Assembly: GCF_900103285.1 (NCBI RefSeq)
Contig: NZ_FNGS01000001.1
Span: 124,001 to 188,000 of the forward strand
DNA from: Siphonobacter aquaeclarae
Lineage (GTDB): Bacteria > Bacteroidota > Bacteroidia > Cytophagales > Spirosomataceae
Direction: 5' to 3'
DNA: 64,000 nt
The position numbers and the translations under genes were made by a program. The notes beneath the pieces are model-generated. The model made no database searches and was not told the origin of the DNA. It saw only the letters and a list, made by a program, of their open reading frames with translations. Below are positions 17,570 through 25,090 of this stretch, piece by piece. Position 1 is the stretch's first letter. Each line of letters starts with the position of its first letter.

Positions 17570-18001
17570 TTATTTCGCTTCTTCGAATTTGGAGAGGCTG
17601 ACACGGATTTTCTTATCCTTGAATTCGTCGATTTCCATCAGAAAAGTCAGCGCGCCATCCTTGCCTTCAATGGTGAGGGTGGCGTGTTTCTGATCCCCGG
17701 AAACATCGCCGAATACCGCTTTGAGCACCGTCTTGCCCGTTTTGTAGGGAGTGGACCAGGCGCAGGATACGACGGATTCGATGGTGCCGTTCATCTGGTG
17801 GTCGGTCTGCCCGCCGGGGATAATCGTAATGTCTTTTGTGCCAATCGAAAGTGTACTGTTTTCATCTACGGTTCGCTGAACGGTTCCTGCGGCGTCGAGG
17901 TATTCCGTTTTGGAAGACTCCAGGGCGAGTTTCTGGTTGCATTGGCTGTAGCCTGCCACAGAAAGGGCTGATAATGAGAGGAGAAGGAGTGCTTTTTTCA
18001 T
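17570..18001 (-). CDS. Secreted hypothetical protein
   Basis: 143 residues with a signal peptide (MKKALLLLSLSALSVAGYSQ). The mature part is rich in beta-type sequence (ITIIPGGQTDHQMNGTIESVVSCAW, HATLTIEGKDGALTFLMEIDEF), suggesting a small periplasmic beta-sandwich. Two Cys (after the signal peptide and in VVSCAW) could form a disulfide. No family recognised. It has its own well-formed promoter at 18027-18056. Confidence 0.75.
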   Translation of the reverse strand: MKKALLLLSLSALSVAGYSQCNQKLALESSKTEYLDAAGTVQRTVDENSTLSIGTKDITIIPGGQTDHQMNGTIESVVSCAWSTPYKTGKTVLKAVFGDVSGDQKHATLTIEGKDGALTFLMEIDEFKDKKIRVSLSKFEEAK

Positions 18002-18319
18002 GGTCGGTTATAGATTTCAATCGATGCAAAAGTAGAAAGGCAGAGCTACTGTGCAAAGCATAGTAGCTTATATTGCATGATAATATGACAGACGGGCTTT
18101 CGTGCGGGACGAAAGGGGAGGAGGGAAGGACGGAAAAGTAATGGATGGCGATGAGAGAGAGACCGATAGTACCGGACCATCGTCTCAATCGGTAGGCACT
18201 GCCGGAGGGGATTCCGGGTCAGGATCTCAATAGATTTCCTCAAATAAGGAAATTAACCCGACGCCGGGAGATTTTTCCCCGTCTCCCGCTTTCTTTGTAT
18301 CTCTATTACTACTACAGCC
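18002..18319. other. Divergent intergenic region
   Basis: 318 bp holding the minus-strand promoter (18027-18056), a CGGGAGA/TCTCCCG hairpin at 18265-18288 and a near-consensus TTTCTTTG at 18290-18297 that may be the -7 element of the HAD gene. No gene is visible in the middle part. Confidence 0.5.
18027..18056 (-). promoter_or_regulatory. Promoter of the secreted hypothetical gene
   Basis: On the minus strand a TTG (18054-18056) is followed after 19 nt by TACTTTTG (18027-18034), an exact Bacteroidota -33/-7 pair, 25 nt before the ATG at 18001. Confidence 0.7.
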
Positions 18320-19003
18320 ATGCCCATTGAAGTTATTGCTTTCGACGCCGACGATACCCTCTGGATCAACGAGCCCTATTTCCGCGAAGCCGAAGTAAAA
18401 TTCTGCGAATTGCTGAGCGGTTACATGCCCCCCAATCAGGCCGAACGCGAACTCTTCGCTGTCGAGATGCAGAATCTACCCTTGTACGGATACGGTATCA
18501 AAAGCTTTGTTCTCTGCCTGGTCGAAACAGCGCTGAAAATCACGGATTACCAGATCCCGCCGCGCATCATCGAGGAAATCCTCGGATACGGCAAGGAAAT
18601 GCTCGAGAAGCCGGTTATCCTGCTGGAAGGAGTTGAAGAGGTACTTTCTACCCTGTACGGTCGCTTCCGGCTGGTCGTCGCCACCAAAGGAGACCTGCTC
18701 GATCAGGAACGGAAACTCCGGAAATCCGGTCTGGAAAAGTACTTCCATCACATTGAGATTATGTCAGACAAGAAGGAAGCAGACTATTCCAAATTGATCC
18801 GACACCTCGACATTCGTCCGGAGGCGTTTCTCATGGTCGGAAATTCCCTCAAGTCTGATATTCTGCCTGTACTCGGCGTAGGCGGCCATGCCGTGCACGT
18901 TCCTTTTGACATAACGTGGGCGCACGAACAGATCGATCATGCCGTTGAGCACGCCAACTTCTCCCAAATGGCGACCATCCGCGAGATACTTGCCTTTGTA
19001 TGA
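18320..19003 (+). CDS. HAD family hydrolase
   Basis: 227 residues. HAD motif I is FDADDTLWINEPYF (Asp8, Asp10), motif II is in VVATKGD, and motifs III/IV are in SDKKEADYSKLIRHL and MVGNSLKSDILPVLGVGGHAVHV. The helical cap between residues 20 and 95 places it in subfamily I, acting on a phosphorylated small molecule. The stop overlaps the next start by 4 nt (ATGA), so it is coupled to the CAT-like acetyltransferase. Substrate unknown. Confidence 0.9.
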   Translation: MPIEVIAFDADDTLWINEPYFREAEVKFCELLSGYMPPNQAERELFAVEMQNLPLYGYGIKSFVLCLVETALKITDYQIPPRIIEEILGYGKEMLEKPVILLEGVEEVLSTLYGRFRLVVATKGDLLDQERKLRKSGLEKYFHHIEIMSDKKEADYSKLIRHLDIRPEAFLMVGNSLKSDILPVLGVGGHAVHVPFDITWAHEQIDHAVEHANFSQMATIREILAFV

Positions 19004-19623
19004 AACAGGAACTCGACCTGAATACCTGGAAGCGGAAAGATCATTTCCGCTTCTTTTCCGCATTTGAGGAGCCTTTTTTCGGCGTGGTCATTAGAGTGGA
19101 CGTCACGCGCGCCTACCACGTCAGCCGGGAAAACGGATATCCCTTCTTTCTGTATTACCTCCATGCAGCGCTTACGGCTGCGAATCGGATTGAGTCGTTC
19201 CGGTACCGGATCGACGGCGAGCACGTCTGGTTATACGACATGGTACACCCGTCGCCCACAATCAACCGGCCTGATGGCACCTTTGGGTTTGCCTACATGG
19301 AATATCAGGAGTCGTTTGAAGATTTCCGGGTGGAAGCCGAGAAGGAAATCACGCGGGTACGGGAGTCGACCGGCCTTTTCGGCTCTGCCTCAGGTGAAAA
19401 CGTCGTCCATTGTTCCTCTTTGCCGTGGCTCGATTTTACCTCCCTGTCGCATGCGCGGAGCTTTTCCTTCCGGGATAGCTGCCCGAAAATATCCTTCGGC
19501 AAAATGACCGAAACGGAAGGCAGGCGCTCCATGCCGGTGTCGATACACGTCAACCACGCGCTGGCGGATGGAAATGACGTAGGGCTGTTTGCTGAAGCGT
19601 TTCAGGAAATTCTCAACCGGTAA
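19000..19623 (+). CDS. Chloramphenicol acetyltransferase-like protein
   Basis: 207 residues, usual for CatA-type enzymes (about 210-220). The CAT core is present: LDLNTWKRKDHFRFF at the start, PFFLYYLHAALTAANRIESFRYRI, and the catalytic segment HVNHALADGND with His186 and Asp190 in the HxxxDG pattern. CAT-type trimers move acetyl from acetyl-CoA to a hydroxyl. Many Bacteroidota relatives are not proven resistance genes, and the tight coupling to an HAD phosphatase argues for a metabolic role (inference). Confidence 0.87.
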   Translation: MKQELDLNTWKRKDHFRFFSAFEEPFFGVVIRVDVTRAYHVSRENGYPFFLYYLHAALTAANRIESFRYRIDGEHVWLYDMVHPSPTINRPDGTFGFAYMEYQESFEDFRVEAEKEITRVRESTGLFGSASGENVVHCSSLPWLDFTSLSHARSFSFRDSCPKISFGKMTETEGRRSMPVSIHVNHALADGNDVGLFAEAFQEILNR

Positions 19624-19645
19624 TGTTCCCGGTATTTCTGCGATG

Positions 19646-19683
19646 AATCCCGTACCGTTTGAGCTAACGGTACGGGATTTTTG
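19646..19683 (+). terminator. Terminator after CAT-like gene
   Basis: 14-bp perfect arms starting AATCCCGTACCG, 6-nt loop, then TTTT after the right arm. Ends the HAD-CAT operon. Confidence 0.9.
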
Positions 19684-19710
19684 CTTTTCGGGATGCTATT
19701 CTCAAATGAA

Positions 19711-19736
19711 CCAAATATGACCATTGTCATATTTGG
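19711..19736. promoter_or_regulatory. FNR/CRP-like dyad upstream of HPP gene
   Basis: Perfect 11-bp arms CCAAATATGAC and GTCATATTTGG separated by 4 nt. The core ATGAC-N4-GTCAT has the spacing of Crp/Fnr-family sites, and a Crp/Fnr regulator is the second gene of this operon. The dyad ends 4 nt before the -7 box and covers the -33 position. Confidence 0.65.
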
Positions 19737-19740
19737 CGTC

Positions 19741-19748
19741 TATATTTG
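19741..19748 (+). promoter_or_regulatory. -7 box TATATTTG for HPP operon
   Basis: Exact TAnnTTTG match 54 nt upstream of the HPP start codon, immediately downstream of the dyad. Confidence 0.6.
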
Positions 19749-19802
19749 CACGATAGTAGCTTATTAAAATGACCGAAGTAACAATTATTAGGTAGCTTTC
19801 CC

Positions 19803-20399
19803 ATGCGAAAATCCTTACACCGGAGTTACCGGGTGGCCCGGTACGTCTTGTACAAAGAGACGTTGCTCGAACCGGCGGATCACTTCTGGACCTTTCTCGG
19901 CGCTTTTACAGGTATAGCCTTGCTCGGGTATATGCAACAGGCGTTTCCGATGACCGACCGGGTATTTCTCATCGGATCGTTCGGCGCGTCGTGTGTGTTG
20001 ATTTTCGGCGCGACGGATAGTCCGCTCGCGCAGCCGCGCAATGTGCTCGGCGGCCACGTTCTGGCGTCTGTTATCGGGGTAACGGTTCACAAATGCTGCC
20101 CGGACACCCTCTGGCTGGCGGCCGGCCTTGCCGTTTCACTATCCATCGTCGGGATGCAGATTACCAAGACGCTTCATCCTCCCGCCGGCGCCACAGCCCT
20201 GATCGCCAATATCGGAACCGATAAAATCAAAGCCCTCGGGTATGGATATACGGTCTCGCCCGTGTTTACAGGCGTGAGCCTGCTGTTGCTGGTCGCCATT
20301 GTCATCAACAATATCCCGGAAAACCGGCAATACCCCAGGCGGCCCGTTCGCCCGAAAAAACGAAAGCGCCTGGCGGTGCGGAAGCCCGTCCCGGCGTAA
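19803..20399 (+). CDS. HPP family integral membrane protein
   Basis: 198 residues with four to five hydrophobic helices and the family signature TKTLHPPAGATALIA. Also visible are LEPADHFWTFLGAFTGIALLGY and GSFGASCVLIFGATDSPLAQPRNVLGGHVLASVIGV, all typical of HPP proteins. Some plant and cyanobacterial members move nitrite; the bacterial role is largely unproven. The C-terminus is unusually basic (RRPVRPKKRKRLAVRKP). It is followed after 9 nt by a Crp/Fnr regulator, and preceded by an Fnr-like dyad, so nitrite or NO stress is a reasonable guess. Confidence 0.92.
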   Translation: MRKSLHRSYRVARYVLYKETLLEPADHFWTFLGAFTGIALLGYMQQAFPMTDRVFLIGSFGASCVLIFGATDSPLAQPRNVLGGHVLASVIGVTVHKCCPDTLWLAAGLAVSLSIVGMQITKTLHPPAGATALIANIGTDKIKALGYGYTVSPVFTGVSLLLLVAIVINNIPENRQYPRRPVRPKKRKRLAVRKPVPA

Positions 20400-20408
20400 C
20401 TTGTCCCG

Positions 20409-21086
20409 GTGAAAAAAGTAACCTGCGATCTCGCCTCCTGCCTTTTCTGCACCAGCTGTCCCGATGCCTGGCGGGATATCCTGCCTGCTGCCCGAACGAT
20501 GCGTACGTTTCGGAAAGGGGAGGAAATCTTTGCAGAGGGAACGCCGGTCAGCGGCGCATACTTTGTTTTCGAAGGACTTGTGAAGATCCACATGGCCTGG
20601 GGGGCTCAAAAACAGCTCATACTCAATTTCGCCGGAAAAGGGGAAATGATCGGCTTTCGCGGGCTTGCTCCTGACCCGGTTTTTCCGATATCGGCGACGG
20701 CACTCGACGAGACGGTGATCTGCTTCGTCGAACGGGCCTTCTTCCAGTCCATGCTCGAAGTCAACCACCGGTTGACGCAACGCCTGCTCGACCTCTACGC
20801 CCGTACGTTGCAGGAGTCCGAGAAACGGATGCGCACCCTGGCGCTCATGGATGTCCGGGGCAGGGTGTCTGATATGCTGCTGATGCTTGAGCGGAAATTC
20901 GGGGCTGATAGTGAGGGGTTTATCTGCATTATTCCCAGCCGGCAGGACCTGGCAGCCTATGCCGGCACAACGTACGAGACCGTTTTCCGGACGCTTTCGG
21001 AGTGGGAAGAAGAAAAAATACTTGCCTTTCAAGGCAAAAGAATCGCTATCTTGGATCGGACGCGCCTGGAGGATTATACCCGTTGA
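20409..21086 (+). CDS. Crp/Fnr family regulator with N-terminal Cys cluster
   Basis: 225 residues from a GTG. The N-terminus MKKVTCDLASCLFCTSCP has Cys6, Cys11, Cys14 and Cys17 (C-x4-C-x2-C-x2-C), a layout fit for a metal or Fe-S cluster, although the spacing differs from E. coli FNR. A cyclic-nucleotide-binding-type beta roll follows (FRKGEEIFAEGTPVSGAYFVFEGLVKI), then a dimer helix and a winged helix with PSRQDLAAYAGTTYETVFRTL; the recognition helix keeps the E..R pair of the family. It probably binds the dyad at 19711-19736 and controls its own operon (inference). Confidence 0.9.
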   Translation: MKKVTCDLASCLFCTSCPDAWRDILPAARTMRTFRKGEEIFAEGTPVSGAYFVFEGLVKIHMAWGAQKQLILNFAGKGEMIGFRGLAPDPVFPISATALDETVICFVERAFFQSMLEVNHRLTQRLLDLYARTLQESEKRMRTLALMDVRGRVSDMLLMLERKFGADSEGFICIIPSRQDLAAYAGTTYETVFRTLSEWEEEKILAFQGKRIAILDRTRLEDYTR

Positions 21087-21092
21087 ACCACG

Positions 21093-21986
21093 ATGCGACT
21101 CATCCGCTTTGTTTTCTTCTCCAATTACTTTCTTGGGCTGCTGGCCATCCTGTTGTCGGTCGAAGCCTCCAGTCAGCTCGGACTTCCCTTTAATTCGCCT
21201 GCCTACTACGTTTGTCTTTTTTCGTGGACGGTTGTGTACTATACCACCGCGTATGTCGTCCCCAAATCCGCAGCAGCCTCCCGGAACCCCCGCTCAGAAT
21301 GGTACCGGCAGCATCGGGTATTTGTCCGGTGCAGTCAATGGTTTTTTTCCGGACTGGGTGTCGCATCAGGAATTGTACTCGCTGCAACGTTTTGGCGGAA
21401 TAACGTCACTATACCGGTTTACTATTGGCTGGCGGCTATCCCGGTACCTTTTGCGGCGTTGCTGTATTACGGGTTTTTCCCGGCACTTAACCTGCGGAGT
21501 ACGGGGTGGTTGAAGCCGTTCGTCATCGGGTTTGTCTGGGCGGGGGTAGTGACGCTGTTTCCCGTGATGGCCGTTCGGATGGAGCAGCATGCGGAGCTGG
21601 CGCAACCGGCGCTGCTGCCCTGGTTTTTCCTGAAAAACTGGATGTTTTGTACCGTAAACGCGATCATGTTTGACATGAAGGATTACGCGGACGACGCCAA
21701 CCGTCAACTCAAAACCTTTGTGGTCCGGGTGGGTCTCCGGCGGACCATTTTCTACATCCTGATGCCGCTCCTGGCATTGGGCCTCGCGTCTTTCCTGATC
21801 TTCGCGTCCTACCGGGATCTCACTAACAGACGCCTTATTCTCAATGGATTACCTTTTCTGATTATGTTTCTCGTCGCCTGGTCTCTCCAAAACCGAAGGC
21901 GGATACTGTTCTACCTCATCGTGATCGACGGCCTGCTGCTCGTCAAAGCCTGTTGCGGAATAGCGGGGGTTTACTGGACTGCCTGA
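21093..21986 (+). CDS. UbiA-like polytopic membrane protein lacking the first Asp motif
   Basis: 297 residues, about eight membrane helices. The segment FCTVNAIMFDMKDYADDANRQLKTFVVRVG (DMKDYADD at 194-201) matches the second Asp-rich motif and following loop of UbiA prenyltransferases, and the helix pattern agrees. The first motif (NxxxDxxxD), expected near residue 60, is missing; that region reads YVVPKSAAASRNPRSEW. It is therefore either a divergent enzyme or a non-catalytic relative. It follows the Crp/Fnr gene by 6 nt and overlaps the convergent MocR gene by 16 bp. Confidence 0.7.
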   Translation: MRLIRFVFFSNYFLGLLAILLSVEASSQLGLPFNSPAYYVCLFSWTVVYYTTAYVVPKSAAASRNPRSEWYRQHRVFVRCSQWFFSGLGVASGIVLAATFWRNNVTIPVYYWLAAIPVPFAALLYYGFFPALNLRSTGWLKPFVIGFVWAGVVTLFPVMAVRMEQHAELAQPALLPWFFLKNWMFCTVNAIMFDMKDYADDANRQLKTFVVRVGLRRTIFYILMPLLALGLASFLIFASYRDLTNRRLILNGLPFLIMFLVAWSLQNRRRILFYLIVIDGLLLVKACCGIAGVYWTA

Positions 21987-23419
21987 ATACTTTCTTTGAG
22001 AATCGACACCGCCTGCTCCTGCTCCGCCAGGGTCAACGAGGCGAAACCGAGGCGCGTCGCCCCACCCGCGTTCGGTCCGTAAAAGGTCCCATCGCTGAAT
22101 ACCAGTCCCCGGCGGTATGCCTCAGCAGCTATTGCAGGCAGCGGCGACCGGAACCGCGTCCAGAGTACTAACCCGCCGGAAGGCAACTCAAATTCGGTTT
22201 CACCGGGTAGCTGGTCGCGGAGTAATGCCGAAAGATGATCCCGGCGCTCCCGGTAGATACGGTTGGTTTTTTTGATGTGCGCGGTAATAACGCCTTCCCG
22301 GAATAGCTCCGAAAGCGCTTTTTCGACGACACTATCTCCCTGAAAATCAATTAGTCGCCGACGGGCAGCCAATCCGTCAACAAACCGGGCCGGCGCCACC
22401 ACAAACCCGACGCGTATCGACGGAGCAATCAGTTTGCTGAAGGTACCGACGTAGAGGGTGGTACCGCTGCGATCGAGCCCCGCCAGCGGCACATATGGCC
22501 TGTTATCGAACTGAAAATCAAAATCATAGTCGTCCTCCACAATCGCGAACGCGTACTCCCGGGCAAGCGCCAGGAGACGCTCGCGATGCTCCGGTGGCAG
22601 CGTGACGGTAGTAGGGTAGTGGTGATGCGGCGTGAGGTACAGCATCCGGATCTGCTCGTGCCGGCAATATTCTTCCAGTGAATCCACACAGATACCCTGA
22701 GGCGTAACCGGGATCCGCACTATTTCTGCTCGATAGGACCGGGCAATCTGAACGAGGAAAAAGTAGTCCAGTTCTCCCACTGCAACGCGGTCGCCCGGCC
22801 GGAGTACCGACTGACAAATCAACGAAAAAGCCATCTGCGCACCCCGTGTGAGCAGGATATTCTCCGGGCGGCAGGGTAGATGCCGTGTCTCGGTTACAAA
22901 AGCGGCGATATCCTCCCGGAGGGCGTCAATACCGTAAGGGGAAGTATATTTAAGAAAGGGTTGTGTCAGGTTCCGCCGGGCGATTTTGCGGTAGGCACGC
23001 ATGAGTTCCTCCATCGGCGCCAGGCGTACGTCCGGGAATCCGTCGTCAAAAACCAATCCCCGGCCGGGGTAACCTGCGGGCAGGCGCGGGTAGTCTTCCG
23101 CCCATTGAAACGCAGGCATTTCCGGAATGTGCCCGGTACCTGCCGCCTCCGGCGCCTGACCAGGCGGTGTGGCGGATACGGCCAGGTATCTCCGCGGGGA
23201 GGAAGTAAGCCATCCCTGAAGCAGGAGCTCATCGTATGCGGAAAGGACCGTCTTCCGGTGTACGCCCAGCGCGAGAGCGAGCTGCCGGCTTCCCGGGATC
23301 CGGCTTCCGGCCGGAAGCCGTCCGTCCTGGATAAGCGTGACAAAACCATTGGCGAGCTGGCGGTACAGCGGCAGGCTGAAAGTACGGTCGAGCGGGATCC
23401 AATCGGATGGAAAAGGCAT
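21971..23419 (-). CDS. MocR family regulator (GntR HTH fused to aminotransferase domain)
   Basis: 482 residues from MPFPSDWIPLDR; the longer open frame to 23527 adds residues unlike the family. The GntR winged helix is at the N-terminus (LYRQLANGFVTLIQDGRLPAGSRIPGSRQLALALGVHRKTVLSAYDELLLQGWL), then a fold-type I aminotransferase domain with LLTRGAQMAF, EDDYDFDFQFD and the PLP-binding Lys in TFSKLIAPSIRVGFV. Such proteins activate pyridoxal synthesis, GABA use or other amine pathways. Divergent from the cupin gene, which may be a target. Confidence 0.93.
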   Translation of the reverse strand: MPFPSDWIPLDRTFSLPLYRQLANGFVTLIQDGRLPAGSRIPGSRQLALALGVHRKTVLSAYDELLLQGWLTSSPRRYLAVSATPPGQAPEAAGTGHIPEMPAFQWAEDYPRLPAGYPGRGLVFDDGFPDVRLAPMEELMRAYRKIARRNLTQPFLKYTSPYGIDALREDIAAFVTETRHLPCRPENILLTRGAQMAFSLICQSVLRPGDRVAVGELDYFFLVQIARSYRAEIVRIPVTPQGICVDSLEEYCRHEQIRMLYLTPHHHYPTTVTLPPEHRERLLALAREYAFAIVEDDYDFDFQFDNRPYVPLAGLDRSGTTLYVGTFSKLIAPSIRVGFVVAPARFVDGLAARRRLIDFQGDSVVEKALSELFREGVITAHIKKTNRIYRERRDHLSALLRDQLPGETEFELPSGGLVLWTRFRSPLPAIAAEAYRRGLVFSDGTFYGPNAGGATRLGFASLTLAEQEQAVSILKESIQAVQ

Positions 23420-23517
23420 GGTGGACTCCTGAATTTTTAGGAACTGGTCGCCGGGAAGGCAGCGGTGATGGTGCAATTTTAGCGCATCCCGTCGTCGGGA
23501 AAAAACAATCTCACCCC

Positions 23518-23916
23518 ATGAAGACACTTTTTTGCGGCCTGCTGCTATTGATCTGTCTGCCGCTCGCGGCGCAGCACCAGCACGGTATGCTGGCTTTTTC
23601 CGATGTACTGAGCCGACAGCTCAGCGACTCCCTGGGCAGCTACCGCCTGGTAAGCAAAGTGATGGAAGTACCCGCCGGGTTCCGGGATACCGTTGCCCAC
23701 TACCACGACGCAGATCTGTTTGGCTATGTATTGCAGGGGAAGGTTTCGGTCGGATTGCGCCGCGCATCGCCGGAGGTATTTGCCGAAGGACAAATGTTTC
23801 ACGAGCCGCGGATGACCCTCCATTCCCTGCTCGAAAACCGGGGGCAGTTGCCCGCCCGTGTACTCCTGTTGTTCATTATCCGGGAAGGAAGAAGGGAGTA
23901 TATTCCCGCCCGTTAA
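23518..23916 (+). CDS. Secreted cupin-domain protein
   Basis: 132 residues with a signal peptide (MKTLFCGLLLLICLPLAAQ). A single cupin barrel is seen: PAGFRDTVAHYHDADLFGYVLQGKVSVGL carries the first metal-binding motif (two His, Asp), and FAEGQMFHEPRMTLHSLLEN the second. The early in-frame ATG at 23407 lies opposite the MocR gene and is not used. It shares an operon with the SdhC-like membrane protein (3-nt gap). Substrate unknown; extracytoplasmic cupins often bind or oxidise small molecules. Confidence 0.85.
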   Translation: MKTLFCGLLLLICLPLAAQHQHGMLAFSDVLSRQLSDSLGSYRLVSKVMEVPAGFRDTVAHYHDADLFGYVLQGKVSVGLRRASPEVFAEGQMFHEPRMTLHSLLENRGQLPARVLLLFIIREGRREYIPAR

Positions 23917-23919
23917 GCC

Positions 23920-24477
23920 ATGAAAAAAATACACCGCCTTTCGTCTGTCGTCCTGGCAGCCTTTATTCTTCCGCACCTGCTGAACCACCTGACAGCCTTT
24001 TGGAGCGGCCCTGACGCGCATATTGCCTTCATGGATGGATTCCGGAAAATATACCGGCAACCGGTCGTGGAAGGGATATTGCTGCTGAGCGTCGTCGTGC
24101 AGATCGGAACAGGATTACGGCTCGCTTTTACGCGTACCGGCCGGAAATTATCGTTCTGGGAACGGGTCCAGCGCGGGTCGGGTATCTACCTGGCGCTGTT
24201 TATGCTGATCCATGTTTCTGCGGTGCTGACAGGCCGGAGCAGCGGTACCGATACCAACTTTCATTTTGCGGCCTGGGGCGTTAATAACGATCCGTCGCTG
24301 CTGTTTTTTATACCGTATTATTTCCTCGGTGTCTGGACGTTTTTTTTACATATCGGAGCCATTCGGTATCGGAAAGTTCTGGAAATCAATAGGGTATCTT
24401 CTCCCTGGCAAGGGTATGGCATCTGGGCGGCGGGTTGGGGTATCTCCGCGCTGATCCTCGCTGGTCTGCGCGTCTGA
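23920..24477 (+). CDS. Five-helix membrane protein resembling SdhC-type cytochrome b
   Basis: 185 residues, five predicted helices: about 7-27, 49-70, 88-104, 127-149, 166-183. The first helix IHRLSSVVLAAFILPHLLNHL strongly recalls the start of SdhC/FrdC heme-b anchors, with His5, His19 and His23; further membrane His are 98 (helix 3) and 144 (helix 4). No flavoprotein or Fe-S subunit is nearby. It could be an orphan heme-b quinone protein or an unrelated membrane protein with similar topology. Operon with the secreted cupin. Confidence 0.6.
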   Translation: MKKIHRLSSVVLAAFILPHLLNHLTAFWSGPDAHIAFMDGFRKIYRQPVVEGILLLSVVVQIGTGLRLAFTRTGRKLSFWERVQRGSGIYLALFMLIHVSAVLTGRSSGTDTNFHFAAWGVNNDPSLLFFIPYYFLGVWTFFLHIGAIRYRKVLEINRVSSPWQGYGIWAAGWGISALILAGLRV

Positions 24478-24508
24478 TGCGTATCTTTCGACCCTAATAC
24501 ACCCGGCT

Positions 24509-25090
24509 ATGCAAGCTTTCCGAAAAGACCTGCTTACTGAACTTGCCACCTTTGGCAGGGAGAACGATCAGGCGCATACCGCCCGCGAGGCGAAGATGCT
24601 GAATATCACACCCGATACCGGACCGTTTCTGGCCTTGCTGGTGAAAACGGGCCGCTACAGCCGGATACTCGAAATCGGTACTTCAAATGGCTATTCGACC
24701 ATCTGGCTGGCCGACGCAGCCAGGCAAACCGGCGGCCGGGTAACCACGCTGGAGCGCAGCGCGGCAAAAGCTGCCCTTGCGCAGGCCAATTTTGAACGGG
24801 CTCAGGTCGAAGTAGAGCTGGTTGTTACGGACGCGGACGAGTGGCTCCCGGCCCAGCCCGATGCCGCTTTCGATTTCATTTTTCTGGATTCAGATCGCGG
24901 GCAGTACACCGATTGGTGGCCGGTGTTGCAACGGCTGCTGATGCCGGGCGGTCTGATCGTCGCTGACAACGCCGTCTCCCATGCCGCCGAGATGCAGGCC
25001 TTTATCGGACTGACGGCCTCGGCGCCCGGTTTTGACACAGCCCTGGTACCCGTCGGAAACGGAGAATGGCTGGTACACAAAGAAGCATAA
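24509..25090 (+). CDS. Class I SAM-dependent O-methyltransferase
   Basis: 193 residues. The SAM site is visible as ILEIGTSNGYSTIWLADAA (motif I), TLERSAAKAALAQANF (acidic residue binding ribose) and FDFIFLDSDRGQYTDWWPVLQRLLMPGGLIVADNAV, the typical D/N metal-binding region of the COMT-like/YrrM family. Cytoplasmic; catechol-like or other hydroxyl acceptors are possible. It follows the SdhC-like gene by 31 nt and ends with a hairpin. Confidence 0.9.
   Translation: MQAFRKDLLTELATFGRENDQAHTAREAKMLNITPDTGPFLALLVKTGRYSRILEIGTSNGYSTIWLADAARQTGGRVTTLERSAAKAALAQANFERAQVEVELVVTDADEWLPAQPDAAFDFIFLDSDRGQYTDWWPVLQRLLMPGGLIVADNAVSHAAEMQAFIGLTASAPGFDTALVPVGNGEWLVHKEA

Noticed and set aside
19000-19623. 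Antibiotic resistance gene call for the CAT-like protein
   Set aside because: Catalytic His and Asp are present, but there is no mobile context and it is coupled to a metabolic HAD gene; resistance cannot be claimed from sequence.
18059-19765. Shared 12-mer ATAGTAGCTTAT near two promoters (18059-18070, 19754-19765)
   Set aside because: A 12-mer match is expected many times by chance in 64 kb, and its position relative to the promoters differs.
23407-23517. N-terminal extension of the cupin gene
   Set aside because: It would overlap the start of the divergent mocR gene and precede a clear signal peptide at 23518.
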